From Tannerella serpentiformis (GTDB lineage: Bacteria; Bacteroidota; Bacteroidia; Bacteroidales; Tannerellaceae), in assembly GCF_003033925.1 (NCBI RefSeq), contig NZ_CP028365.1:806001-870000 (forward strand): a stretch of 64,000 nucleotides of DNA, read 5' to 3'. Below, piece by piece: positions 24,922 to 33,643 of this stretch; positions within the stretch are counted from its first letter, which is position 1; the number at the start of each line of letters is the position of its first letter. A program made the position numbers and the translations under genes. The notes below the pieces were generated by a model, which saw nothing but the letters and a program-made list of their open reading frames with translations, made no database searches and was not told where the DNA came from.

Positions 24922-27407
24922 TTGATCGTGTTTAGTTTCTGTTCCAATGAATAAATGTCTTGTATCAACACCTGACGCGCCTTGCTACCCTCGTAGGGCC
25001 CGACGATGCCCGCGCCTTGCAGCTGATCCATAAGCCGACCAGCACGATTGTAACCGATGGAGAACTTGCGCTGGATAAGCGACGTGGAGCCTTGCTGCTG
25101 GCTGACTACGAGCCGGGCGGCCTCGTCAAAGAGCGGATCGCGGTCGGAGAGATCGCTGGCGACCGACTTGCCGTCGTCCTCGCCTTCAGGATCGTACTCC
25201 GGCAACTCATGCGCCTTGGGATAGCCTGGCTGTGCGCCGATGAACTCGGAGATGGCCTCCACCTCGGGCGTGTCGACGAAGGCGCACTGTACGCGCGTCA
25301 TGTCGCTGCCCTGCGAGAAGAGCAGGTCGCCACGGCCGATCAGCTGATTGGCGCCGGGCGAGTCGAGGATGGTGCGCGAGTCAATCATCGACGATACGCG
25401 GAAGGCCACCCGCACGGGGAAGTTGGCCTTGATCGTACCCGTGATAATGTTTGTCGACGGTCGCTGGGTGGCGATAACCATGTGAATACCCACGGCGCGC
25501 GCCTTCTGTGCGATGCGGGCGATGGGCATTTCGATCTCACGCCCGGCGGTCATGATCAGGTCGCCGAACTCGTCGATAATAACAACGATGTAAGGCATGT
25601 ATTCGTGTCCCTTGTCTGGACTGAGGCGACGGTTGATGAACTTTTCGTTGTAGTCTTTGATGTTGCGCACATGGGCCCGCGTGAGCAGTTCGTAGCGGTT
25701 GTCCATCTCTTTGCAGAGCGAGTTGAGCGTGTGCACCACCTTGTTGAAGTCCGTGATGATCGGCTTTTCCTCGTCCGGGAGTTTGGCTAAGTAGTGGCGC
25801 TCGATCTCGGCGTAGATGCTGAACTCGACCATCTTCGGATCGACCAAGACGAGCTTCAGTTCGGCCGGATGCTTCTTGTAAAGTAGCGACGTGATGATGG
25901 CGTTCAGCCCGACCGACTTTCCTTGTCCCGTCGCACCGGCCATAAGCAGGTGGGGCGCCTTGCAGAGGTCGAACATGAAGACTTCGTTCGTGATCGTCCG
26001 GCCCAGTGCCACGGGCAGGTCGTATTTGCTTTCGATAAACTTCCGCGAGCTGATGACCGACTGCATAGAGACGATCTGCGGATCCTTGTTGGGCACCTCG
26101 ATGCCGATCGTCCCCTTGCCCGGCATGGGCGCGATGATGCGGATACCGAGCGCCGAAAGGTTCAGCGCAATGTCGTCCTCGAGGTTGCGGATCTTGGAGA
26201 TGCGCACGCCCTGCGCCGGCACGACCTCGTAGAGCGTGATGGTCGGCCCCACTGTCGCCTTGATCGACGAGATACTGATGCCGAAGTTTTCGAGTGTCTG
26301 CTTGATGCGCTTTTGGTTCTCGCTCTGCTCCTCCATGTCGATCGGCTTGTCGTTGCGGTCGTACTTCTTGAGCAAGTCGAGCGACGGGAAGTGGTAGTTC
26401 GACAAGTCGAGCCGCGGATCGTATTCGCCCAGCTCGGCCACCACCTCGGCTGGCGTGGCGGGCTCTTCCTCACGCGGCACTTCGACGGTGAAGATCGTCG
26501 GTGCTTCCACCGTCTCCGCCTCCCGACGGCCATTCGGCACGATCGGCGTCGCCGCTATCTCGTCCTCATCGTCCTCGCCCAGCGCATAGCCCTCATCTTC
26601 CACCGAGGGGCCCTCGCGCCGCGGCGCCGCGGCCGGCTTCGTGTCTGCTTCCTTATTATATGTCGTGGGTGCAGGTTCCGAGGGAGTCGTTTCACGCTTG
26701 GCTTTTTCCTCAGCCTCTGCTTCATGGCGTGCACGCCGAGCCTCGCGACTACGCTGCCACCGCTCGCCCATCAGGCTCCATCCGCCCACCAATTGTCGTT
26801 GCATGAAGGGTATCACCAAGCTACTCGTAAAGACAGCGATGAGGATGGCCGTGATGAGCAGCAGCAACACCGTGCCAGGCATCCCCAGATTGCGCGTAAG
26901 CATCTCTGCCAGATACCACCCGTGCCGCCCGCCGGGGTAGAGAAACGACGTCCCCACGGTCGATGCGAAGGCCAGCGAGAGAAAGACAGACGACCAGATC
27001 ATCATCGAGCTGCACAGCAGGAACCGCTTCAGTAGCGACATCCGGCAGACGCGCATCAGCCACAGCCCCACCGACCCCAGGAAGAAGAGCATGAAGAACG
27101 ACGGCACGCCGAACCAGCGATTCATCACCGTCTCGGCCACGTACGCCCCGCGCACGCCCGCCCAGTTTTCCACCCGGGCATGATCCGCCGGCAGTTCGCT
27201 CAGCGGCATGCTCTCCACCACGCTCTGATCCGCCCCGCCCGTGAAGAGGAACGACGTCATGGCGATACCCAGATACATCACCACGAAGCACACGATAAGC
27301 CCCGTGAGAAACCACACCCGCTCGCTCGAAAAAAACGAACGCAGCGCGTCCTCCCACGAGCCGTTCGACCCGCTTCGTTGTCTCTTTTTACCTGTCTTTT
27401 TAGTCAT
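24918..27407 (-). CDS. ftsK: DNA translocase FtsK
   Basis: This 829-residue protein has four hydrophobic segments within about residues 30-200, an acidic, Pro/Ala-rich linker, then the alpha/beta motor. Walker A is GATGQGKSVGLNA and Walker B is VVIIDEFGDLI. The gamma winged-helix domain sits at the C terminus (LIQRKFSIGYNRAGRLMDQL) and would read KOPS-like sites. It couples chromosome segregation to septation. The start is the ATG at 27405-27407 (MTKKTGKK); the frame extends to 27584 only through non-family, arginine-rich residues. It is the first gene of its operon, with a -7 box at 27494. Confidence 0.95.
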   Translation of the reverse strand: MTKKTGKKRQRSGSNGSWEDALRSFFSSERVWFLTGLIVCFVVMYLGIAMTSFLFTGGADQSVVESMPLSELPADHARVENWAGVRGAYVAETVMNRWFGVPSFFMLFFLGSVGLWLMRVCRMSLLKRFLLCSSMMIWSSVFLSLAFASTVGTSFLYPGGRHGWYLAEMLTRNLGMPGTVLLLLITAILIAVFTSSLVIPFMQRQLVGGWSLMGERWQRSREARRARHEAEAEEKAKRETTPSEPAPTTYNKEADTKPAAAPRREGPSVEDEGYALGEDDEDEIAATPIVPNGRREAETVEAPTIFTVEVPREEEPATPAEVVAELGEYDPRLDLSNYHFPSLDLLKKYDRNDKPIDMEEQSENQKRIKQTLENFGISISSIKATVGPTITLYEVVPAQGVRISKIRNLEDDIALNLSALGIRIIAPMPGKGTIGIEVPNKDPQIVSMQSVISSRKFIESKYDLPVALGRTITNEVFMFDLCKAPHLLMAGATGQGKSVGLNAIITSLLYKKHPAELKLVLVDPKMVEFSIYAEIERHYLAKLPDEEKPIITDFNKVVHTLNSLCKEMDNRYELLTRAHVRNIKDYNEKFINRRLSPDKGHEYMPYIVVIIDEFGDLIMTAGREIEMPIARIAQKARAVGIHMVIATQRPSTNIITGTIKANFPVRVAFRVSSMIDSRTILDSPGANQLIGRGDLLFSQGSDMTRVQCAFVDTPEVEAISEFIGAQPGYPKAHELPEYDPEGEDDGKSVASDLSDRDPLFDEAARLVVSQQQGSTSLIQRKFSIGYNRAGRLMDQLQGAGIVGPYEGSKARQVLIQDIYSLEQKLNTIK

Positions 27408-27493
27408 ATAATCCGTGTAATGCCGGCTCCGGGGCCTGTTTGATTGTGGTTGTTCAACGTGAAAAATAGAGGTGCCCCGCGCACTTGAGCGGC

Positions 27494-27501
27494 CAAAGAT
27501 A
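27494..27501 (-). promoter_or_regulatory. -7 box TATCTTTG for the ftsK operon
   Basis: A perfect TAnnTTTG match on the minus strand. Transcription would begin about 80 bases before the ftsK ATG. A partial -33 match (TTTCG) lies about 20 bases further upstream. Confidence 0.5.
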
Positions 27502-27581
27502 CGTCTGCCTTCCAATTCGCCGAAAGTTTCGCCGCGCCCCCTCCCTCCGCTTCGGCGGCCCGAAAAAGCCCCTCCGCGGCG

Positions 27582-28181
27582 CATCGACGCCCGTCCACGC
27601 CCCGTCGTTTCGCTCGGGGGACCATCGGCGAACGTCGGAGTCTCCCAAAGTCACATGGCCGGCCATCGACGCACGCCGAAGCCCCCTCATGTCACCTGAA
27701 ATGGCATTCATTCCATGTATAGCTTCCCTTTCTATACGCATAATCTCTTATACATGTTATATGATTCTACCCACTTATAGCACATCCATATAGGCCTACT
27801 GTATGACCATTCTATCTGATAGATTATTTGCTTATACATACTGTTTAGGTATTCAATCCGATGGAAAAATGGCTTATACAGTATGTATAAGTTATATATC
27901 CGGATTCATTTTTACCTATACACTATGTATAAGCCATCTATCTAATAGATTTTATCATCAGACATAGTGTATGAGTATAAAATCCAGCGTATTTTATAAT
28001 GATACACTATGCCTAAGTCATATTTCTGTTGGAAATAAAAGCCATACACCAGTTGATGCCCCCTAATGTGACATGATGAGGCTTCGGCGTACGTCGATGG
28101 CCGGCCGTGTGACTTTGGAAGACTCCGACGGCCGCCGATGGCCCCCCGAGCGAAACGACGAGGCATAAACGCGCGTCGATG
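27582..28181. mobile_element. 600-bp inverted-repeat element with AT-rich, gene-free core
   Basis: The outer 114 bp on the left (27582-27695) and right (28068-28181) are imperfect inverted repeats of each other; both contain CGTCGTTTCGCTCGGGG, GGCCGGCCATCGACG and CGCCGAAGCC on the appropriate strand. The core (27696-28067) is strikingly AT-rich beside GC-rich neighbours. It is full of TATACACTATG-like motifs, including the near-palindrome CTTATACAGTATGTATAAG. No transposase or ORF of note lies inside. It resembles a large MITE, or the remains of an element whose ends were kept. Confidence 0.7.
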
Positions 28182-28237
28182 GGCCGTCCAAAAATGTTTT
28201 GGGGGCTCGACAGGCGTCCGAGGGCGAAAATGGCGGG

Positions 28238-28268
28238 TTTGTGTGTTTGGATTTAAGATCTACATTTG
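28238..28268 (+). promoter_or_regulatory. tRNA promoter with full Bacteroidetes consensus
   Basis: TTTG at 28238-28241, a 19-base spacer, and TACATTTG at 28261-28268 match the TTTG-N19-TAnnTTTG promoter exactly. The tRNA begins 40 bases after the -7 box. It could also drive the lyase operon by readthrough. Confidence 0.75.
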
Positions 28269-28308
28269 CCGCGGTTTCGATCGGGGCATGACACCTCGGC
28301 AGCGAAAC

Positions 28309-28382
28309 GGTCCCATAGCTCAGTTGGTTAGAGCACCTGACTCATAATCAGGGAGTCCTTGGTTCAAGCCCAAGTGGGACCA
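28309..28382 (+). tRNA. tRNA with CAU anticodon (Met elongator or Ile2)
   Basis: A complete 74-base cloverleaf: acceptor GGTCCCA/TGGGACC, D stem GCTC/GAGC, anticodon stem CCTGA/TCAGG with loop CTCATAA, T stem CTTGG/CCAAG and discriminator A. The CAU anticodon is shared by elongator Met and by Ile2 (where C34 becomes lysidine). CCA is not encoded in full. I cannot choose between Met and Ile2 by eye. Confidence 0.95.
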
Positions 28383-28390
28383 CATGAGAC

Positions 28391-28420
28391 AAAATGGCAT
28401 TTGAACAAAATGCCTTTTTT
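28391..28420 (+). terminator. tRNA terminator directly ahead of the lyase operon
   Basis: The pair GGCATTT/AAATGCC around a 4-5 base loop, extended by flanking A/T pairs, is followed by TTTTTT (28415-28420). The first codon of the lyase gene is only 11 bases further on. Confidence 0.85.
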
Positions 28421-28431
28421 ATTGCTTGACA

Positions 28432-29997
28432 ATGGACAGAGAAACAACCGTTACGTATCACGAAGAAAAGGGTCTGTCGATCGGCGATGTAGAAGCGCTC
28501 GTGTTTGGCCGCGGACGGCTCAACATCACGGCGGAATCGCTTCAAAAGGTGGATCGCTCATACGATTTCCTCCGAGAATTTTCCAAAGACAAAGTCATTT
28601 ACGGCATCAATACGGGCTTCGGCCCGATGGCGCAGTATCGCGTGGACGACGCGGCGCTCGAACAACTCCAATACAACATCATTCGCAGTCACTCCACGGG
28701 CGCCGGGCGTCCGCTGGAATTGCGCTGCGTGCGCGCGGCCCTGCTGGCCCGACTCGTGACCTTTTTGCAGAGCCATTCGGGCGTGCACCGCGATCTGCCC
28801 CTGTTGCTCCACGAGTTTTTCGAGCGCGACATCTGCCCGATGATCCCCGAGCACGGCAGCGTGGGTGCGAGCGGCGACCTCGTGCAGTTGGCACACATGG
28901 CGCTGGCGCTAATCGGCGAGGGCGAAGTGTTTCACCGTGGACTGCTCCGCCCGACGCGCGACGTGATGGAGGAAGAAGGCCTCCGTCCGCTGCAACTCAG
29001 ACTTCGCGAGGGACTGGCGGCTACGAACGGGACGTCGGTCATGACCGGCATCGGGCTCGTGAATCTCATCGAGGCGCGACGCCTCATGGGCTGGGCCGTG
29101 GCGGCGTCGGTGATGATGAACGAGGTGGCCGCATCGTACGACGACCTGATGTCGCCCGTGCTCAACGAGGCGAAGCGACACGCCGGACAGCGCCGCGTGG
29201 CCGCCGAAATGCGCCGCTGGGCCGAGGGCAGCCAGTCGCTGAGGCAACGCGAAGCGGAGATGTTTCACCGGCACACGGAGGAGGTGTTCGAGCGGAAGGT
29301 GCAGGCCTACTATTCGCTGCGGTGCGTGCCGCAGGTGCTCGGGCCGGTGTGGGACACGATCGAGCGGGCCACCGAGGTGCTGATCGACGAGCTGAACTCG
29401 GCGTGCGACAACCCGATCGTGGACGCGGAGACGCGTAACGTCTACCACGGCGGCAACTTCCACGGCGACTACGTCTCGCTCGAGATGGATAAGCTGAAGA
29501 TCGCCGTCACGAAGCTGGCCATGCTGGCCGAACGGCAACTGAACTACCTCTGTCACGACCGTATCAACGACGGCATCCTGCCGCCCTTCGTCAACCTCGG
29601 CATACCGGGGCTGAATTACGGCATGCAGGCGGCACAATTCACGGCCACGTCGACGACGGCAGAGTGCCAGACGCTGTCGAACCCGATGTATGTACACAGC
29701 ATTCCGAACAACAACGACAACCAGGACATCGTCAGCATGGGCACCAACGCGGCGCTCTTGGCGCGGCGGGTGGTGGAGAATGCGTATCAGGTAACAGCCA
29801 TTCTCTTCATGGCCTTGGCCCAGGCGGTGGACTACCTCAAGCTCCAGCCGCAGATGGCGCCTCGCACGCGGACGGTCTACGACGCCATCCGTGGCGTCTT
29901 CCCCGCCTTCATGGACGACCAGCCGAAGTATCGCGAGATCGAGGCGATGGTGGAATTCCTGAAAACAACCGATAACACGAACTTCTTAGCACAATGA
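28432..29997 (+). CDS. Aromatic amino-acid ammonia-lyase, tyrosine-ammonia-lyase-like (not typical HutH)
   Basis: The protein has 521 residues. The MIO cofactor forms from Ala146-Ser147-Gly148 in HGSVGASGDLVQLAHMAL, and the catalytic Tyr is in VIYGINTGFGPMAQYR. The selectivity loop is IIRSHSTGAG, and the C-terminal active-site strand is SIPNNNDNQDIVSMG. These match my memory of Flavobacterium johnsoniae TAL, whereas HutH carries a SANQEDHVSM motif there. The predicted reaction is tyrosine to 4-coumarate plus ammonia. There are no hut genes nearby. The start is the ATG at 28432; a TTG lies two codons earlier. Its stop overlaps the next ATG. Confidence 0.8.
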   Translation: MDRETTVTYHEEKGLSIGDVEALVFGRGRLNITAESLQKVDRSYDFLREFSKDKVIYGINTGFGPMAQYRVDDAALEQLQYNIIRSHSTGAGRPLELRCVRAALLARLVTFLQSHSGVHRDLPLLLHEFFERDICPMIPEHGSVGASGDLVQLAHMALALIGEGEVFHRGLLRPTRDVMEEEGLRPLQLRLREGLAATNGTSVMTGIGLVNLIEARRLMGWAVAASVMMNEVAASYDDLMSPVLNEAKRHAGQRRVAAEMRRWAEGSQSLRQREAEMFHRHTEEVFERKVQAYYSLRCVPQVLGPVWDTIERATEVLIDELNSACDNPIVDAETRNVYHGGNFHGDYVSLEMDKLKIAVTKLAMLAERQLNYLCHDRINDGILPPFVNLGIPGLNYGMQAAQFTATSTTAECQTLSNPMYVHSIPNNNDNQDIVSMGTNAALLARRVVENAYQVTAILFMALAQAVDYLKLQPQMAPRTRTVYDAIRGVFPAFMDDQPKYREIEAMVEFLKTTDNTNFLAQ

Positions 29998-30380
29998 GAG
30001 TACCCGAAAAATATTACGACGAAGTGTTCGACTTCTCCGGCCAGTGGGACGTGCCCTCGAAGTGCGGCCTCAAGCTGATCGGCCGTCCTGGCCAACCCGT
30101 GACAGTGATCGTCACCGAGCTATATCAAGACAATCCCGGCACGTCGGTCACGGCGGCTGGCTACGCGCTGGCGCGGCAAATCTTCGAACGCAAACAGTTG
30201 GCGCCGGCCGAGGTGCGCTATCTGGAGTGCAACCCCGACACGCAATCGAAACTCTCGTTCTACGACGAGGAATATTTTGAAGTGACCTTCCCCGAGACGA
30301 CGGGCGGGAGCGGACGCCCCACGTACCGCCAACTCTCGCGCGAGGAAGTGGCCGCACTCTTCGACCAGCCTAAAGAATGA
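29994..30380 (+). CDS. Unknown 128-residue protein of the lyase operon
   Basis: I do not recognise a family. The protein is soluble, with no signal peptide: RVPEKYYDEVFDFSGQWDVP, then a beta-rich section VTVIVTELYQDNPGTSVT, a helix GYALARQIFERKQLAPAEVR and an acidic C terminus. The alternating strand/helix layout suggests one compact alpha/beta domain. It overlaps both neighbours by four bases (ATGA), so it is made in step with the lyase and the adenylating enzyme and probably works with them. A binding or accessory role is only a guess. Confidence 0.7.
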   Translation: MRVPEKYYDEVFDFSGQWDVPSKCGLKLIGRPGQPVTVIVTELYQDNPGTSVTAAGYALARQIFERKQLAPAEVRYLECNPDTQSKLSFYDEEYFEVTFPETTGGSGRPTYRQLSREEVAALFDQPKE

Positions 30381-31684
30381 CAATCGTCCCAGACATAGAG
30401 CGGCAGCCAGCCGATGTGATCAAGCGCTTTCAGGAGGCAAAGCTTCGGGAAGCGCTTCGTTATGTAGCTGCCCATTCGGCTTTCTACCGTCGGCTCTTCC
30501 GCGAACACGGCGTCGACCCAGAGCGGGTGCACCGAATCGAGGATCTGACCGTAATTCCCTTTACCGAAAAGAGCGACTTGCAGCTCCACAACGAGGAGTT
30601 CGTCTGCGTGCCTCGCGCCCGTATCATTGATTATATCACCACCTCTGGCACCTTAGGCGACCCGGTGACATTCGCCATGACCGATGCCGATCTGGATCGG
30701 CTGGCCTACAACGAGCAGATCTCCTTCGCGTGCACCGGTGCGGGCCCAGGCAGTGTCTTCCAGCTGATGACGACGATCGACAAGCGCTTCATGGCCGGGC
30801 TGGCTTACTTCCTCGGCATCCGTCGCTTGGGCGCAGGCATCGTGCGTGTGGGGAACGGCATCCCAGAGCTCCAGTGGGATACTATCCGGCGTGTACGGCC
30901 AGACACGATCATCGTCGTGCCCTCCTTCATACCCCGCATCATCGACTATGCCGAGGCGCACGGCATCGATTACCACGCCAGCAGTGTGCGCCGTGCGGTC
31001 TGCATCGGCGAGAACCTCCGCGAGCAAGACTTCTCGCTCAACCTCCTTGGCGAGAGCATCCGCCGACGGTGGGACATCGAACTCTTTTCCACCTACGCCT
31101 CCACGGAGATGGCCACCACCTTCACCGAATGTCCCTGCGGCTGCGGCGGACACCATCACCCAGAGCTAATCATCTGCGAGCTGATCGGCGACGATGGATT
31201 GCCCGTAGCCGACGATGAGGCGGGCGAGCTTGTCGTCACTACGCTCGGTGTGGAGGGCATGCCGCTCGTGCGCTTCAAGACGGGCGACTTGGCGCGATTC
31301 CACCGTGAGCCATGCCGTTGCGGACGCACCACAATGCGCATCAGCCCGATCATCGGCCGACGGAACCACATGGTCAAATACAAGGGCACAACGCTCTATC
31401 CGCCCGCCGTCTTCGACGTCTTGGACAATACGCCCTACGTGGAGAATTACGTGATGGAAGTCAGCGCCAACGAATACGGCAACGACCGAATCGTAATCCG
31501 CGTCGGGCTGCGCGAACGGCCGGCGTTTGACGTGGTCAAGGAGCTGAAAGACCGCTTCCGTGCACGTATCCGCGTAGCCCCCGAGATCGCCGTCTCGTCG
31601 CCCGAGGAGGTGCGCCGCATCAATCACCCGGACATCAGCCGCAAGCCGGTGAAGTTTATCGACAAACGCAATCGCCCCCAATGA
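30377..31684 (+). CDS. PaaK-like adenylate-forming ligase (phenylacetate-CoA ligase / F390 synthetase type)
   Basis: This 435-residue ANL-superfamily enzyme has IDYITTSGTLGDPVTFAMTD (the Ser/Thr/Gly-rich phosphate loop), FSTYASTEMATTFTECPCG and LVRFKTGDLARFHREPC. Cysteines in ECPCGCGG and EPCRCGR look like a metal-binding pair found in this family. The C-terminal domain contains MVKYKGTTLYPPAVFDVL. PaaK relatives activate aryl or carboxylic acids as AMP esters, then thioesters. In this operon the natural substrate would be the coumarate-type product of the lyase, by inference from context. Both ends overlap neighbours by four bases. Confidence 0.82.
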   Translation: MTIVPDIERQPADVIKRFQEAKLREALRYVAAHSAFYRRLFREHGVDPERVHRIEDLTVIPFTEKSDLQLHNEEFVCVPRARIIDYITTSGTLGDPVTFAMTDADLDRLAYNEQISFACTGAGPGSVFQLMTTIDKRFMAGLAYFLGIRRLGAGIVRVGNGIPELQWDTIRRVRPDTIIVVPSFIPRIIDYAEAHGIDYHASSVRRAVCIGENLREQDFSLNLLGESIRRRWDIELFSTYASTEMATTFTECPCGCGGHHHPELIICELIGDDGLPVADDEAGELVVTTLGVEGMPLVRFKTGDLARFHREPCRCGRTTMRISPIIGRRNHMVKYKGTTLYPPAVFDVLDNTPYVENYVMEVSANEYGNDRIVIRVGLRERPAFDVVKELKDRFRARIRVAPEIAVSSPEEVRRINHPDISRKPVKFIDKRNRPQ

Positions 31685-32832
31685 ATGTTACGGATCAGTT
31701 TGAGGACTTGCGTCCCTTCGTTGCGGACGAGATCCCCGCTGCCATGCAGCGCATTGCCGACAGTGAAGCCTTTGACGCACTGGCGCGTTACGTCTTTCCT
31801 CACCGCGACGTAGAGGAGGTGCGCCGCATGGTGCGCGCCATCCGCACCACGGATGAGTTCCAGATGAGCGTCATGTATCATGTCAATCTGCGGATCATCC
31901 GCCGCTCCATCACACGCCTGACGGTCGACGGGCTGGACGACCTCGATCCGGCGGAGCGATACCTCTTCATCTCCAACCACCGCGACATTATGCTCGACTC
32001 CTCGCTGCTGCAAAACCTGCTGCACGAGGCGGGCCACCGCACGACGGAGATCACCTTCGGCAGCAACCTCATGCAGGGCGAACTGGCCACGGCCATCGGT
32101 CGGGCCAACAAGATGTTCAAGGTGGTACGTGATAGCAACATGCACGACTTCTTGGCCGATTCCCTCCAACTCTCCGCGTATATCCGCCACACGCTGCTCG
32201 AGAAGCGGGAGTCGATCTGGATCGCCCAGCGCAACGGTCGCACGAAGGATGGCGACGACCGCACGGACCGCGGCATCGTCAAGATGTTTGCCCTCAGCGA
32301 CCGCACCAACGCGGCGCGCGCCATCCGTAGCCTGCACATCGTCCCCGTGGCCGTCTCCTACCAGTGGGAGCCGTGCGACATCCTCAAGACGCGTGAGCTC
32401 TACCTCAGTCGCGGCGGACGCAAGTACGTCAAGCAGCCGGGCGAGGATCTGCACAGCATCCTCACGGGCATCCTACAGCCGAAGGGATGCGTACACTTCG
32501 CCATCGGTCAACCGCTCGACCGCTCGCTGCCCGACACCGTCGAGGCCCGACATGCCAACGCGTTCTATCGCACGGTGGCCGACGAGATCGACCAACAGAT
32601 CCACCGCAACTACCGCCTCTTCGACAACAATTTCATCGCCCACGACCTCCGCAGCGGCACGTCGACCTACACCGACCGTTACACGCCCGAGGCACGCACG
32701 GCCTTCGAAGCACGTATGCAACAGATGCTGCAAGAGATCGACGGCGATCCTTCCATCCTGAAGGCGATCTTCCTCGGCATCTACGCCAATCCGGTAGAGA
32801 ATTGGGCTCAAGGCCGCATAAATCATCGATAG
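31681..32832 (+). CDS. PlsC/GPAT-like acyltransferase
   Basis: A 383-residue protein with an acyltransferase core. The catalytic motif appears as FISNHRDIMLDSSLL (H-x5-D spacing; I recall NHRDI-x-LD as the form in a Bacteroidetes subgroup rather than the H-x4-D of PlsC). TFGSNLMQG follows, and WIAQRNGRTKDGDDRT is the glycerol-phosphate-like site. No long transmembrane helix is evident. It probably transfers an acyl group to a lipid or an aryl precursor. It follows the ligase with a 4-base overlap, supporting an activated-acid-to-acyl-transfer sequence. Confidence 0.78.
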   Translation: MNVTDQFEDLRPFVADEIPAAMQRIADSEAFDALARYVFPHRDVEEVRRMVRAIRTTDEFQMSVMYHVNLRIIRRSITRLTVDGLDDLDPAERYLFISNHRDIMLDSSLLQNLLHEAGHRTTEITFGSNLMQGELATAIGRANKMFKVVRDSNMHDFLADSLQLSAYIRHTLLEKRESIWIAQRNGRTKDGDDRTDRGIVKMFALSDRTNAARAIRSLHIVPVAVSYQWEPCDILKTRELYLSRGGRKYVKQPGEDLHSILTGILQPKGCVHFAIGQPLDRSLPDTVEARHANAFYRTVADEIDQQIHRNYRLFDNNFIAHDLRSGTSTYTDRYTPEARTAFEARMQQMLQEIDGDPSILKAIFLGIYANPVENWAQGRINHR

Positions 32833-32836
32833 AACT

Positions 32837-33643
32837 ATGACCCTCCGCTTCATGAGTCTGGCCAGCGGCAGCAGTGGCAACTGCTACTACGTTGGCACCG
32901 CTGACTACGGCATCCTCGTCGACGCCGGCATCGGACTGCGCACCATCCGTAAGGCGCTCCGCCAGGCCGACATCGACTTCGACCGCATCCTGGCTGTGCT
33001 CGTCACCCACGACCACGGCGACCACATCAAGACCGTCGGCTGCCTCGGCGAACGCTGCCATATCCCTGTCTACGCCACCGAACGCGTGCACACCGGCATC
33101 AATCGCAGTCGATACGTCGACGAGCCCCTCCGCACCGCCGGGCGCGTGATCGAAAAGGGCGTGCCCTTCACCATCCGCGATCTCACCATCGAGGCCTTCG
33201 AGATCCCGCACGACAGCAGCGACTGTGTCGGATACTTCATCACCTGCGGCCCGCACCGCCTGGTGATCGCCTCGGACATCGGCCAGCCGACGGACACGAT
33301 CGCGCGCTACGTGGCCCGCGCCCGACACCTCGTCCTCGAGGCCAACTACGACGAGGATATGCTCCGTCATGGCCGCTACCCCTACTTCCTCAAGGAGCGC
33401 GTCGCCGGCCCCGGCGGCCACCTCAGCAACCGCGAGGCGGCTGACCTCCTGGCCGCTCACCGCGCGCCCGACTTGCGCCACGTCTGGCTCTGCCACCTCA
33501 GCCGCGAGAACAACCGCCCCGAGCTGGCCTACGAGACCGTCAGCCGGCGACTCACGGAGGCCGGCATCCGCATCGCGCCCGACACGATCCGCCTCGATGT
33601 CCTCCAACGCAACGCCCCCTCCGACCTCTTCATTTTGGACTGA
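32837..33643 (+). CDS. Metallo-beta-lactamase-fold hydrolase (YycJ/WalJ type)
   Basis: The protein has 268 residues. It begins LRFMSLASGSSGNCYYVG. The metal motif is VTHDHGDHIKTVG (HxHxDH), with further ligands in IPHDSSDCVGYFI and VIASDIGQP, and a late His in WLCHLSRENN. This matches the small WalJ/YycJ group of 5'-exonuclease-like enzymes linked to DNA repair. It starts 4 bases after the acyltransferase stop, so it is co-transcribed, but its role may be unrelated to the lyase pathway. A hairpin overlapping its stop codon ends the operon. Confidence 0.85.
   Translation: MTLRFMSLASGSSGNCYYVGTADYGILVDAGIGLRTIRKALRQADIDFDRILAVLVTHDHGDHIKTVGCLGERCHIPVYATERVHTGINRSRYVDEPLRTAGRVIEKGVPFTIRDLTIEAFEIPHDSSDCVGYFITCGPHRLVIASDIGQPTDTIARYVARARHLVLEANYDEDMLRHGRYPYFLKERVAGPGGHLSNREAADLLAAHRAPDLRHVWLCHLSRENNRPELAYETVSRRLTEAGIRIAPDTIRLDVLQRNAPSDLFILD

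Noticed and set aside
28432-29997. Histidine ammonia-lyase (hutH)
   Set aside because: The MIO motif fits the whole superfamily, but the HutH SANQEDHVSM region reads NNNDNQDIVSM and no urocanase or other hut gene is near.
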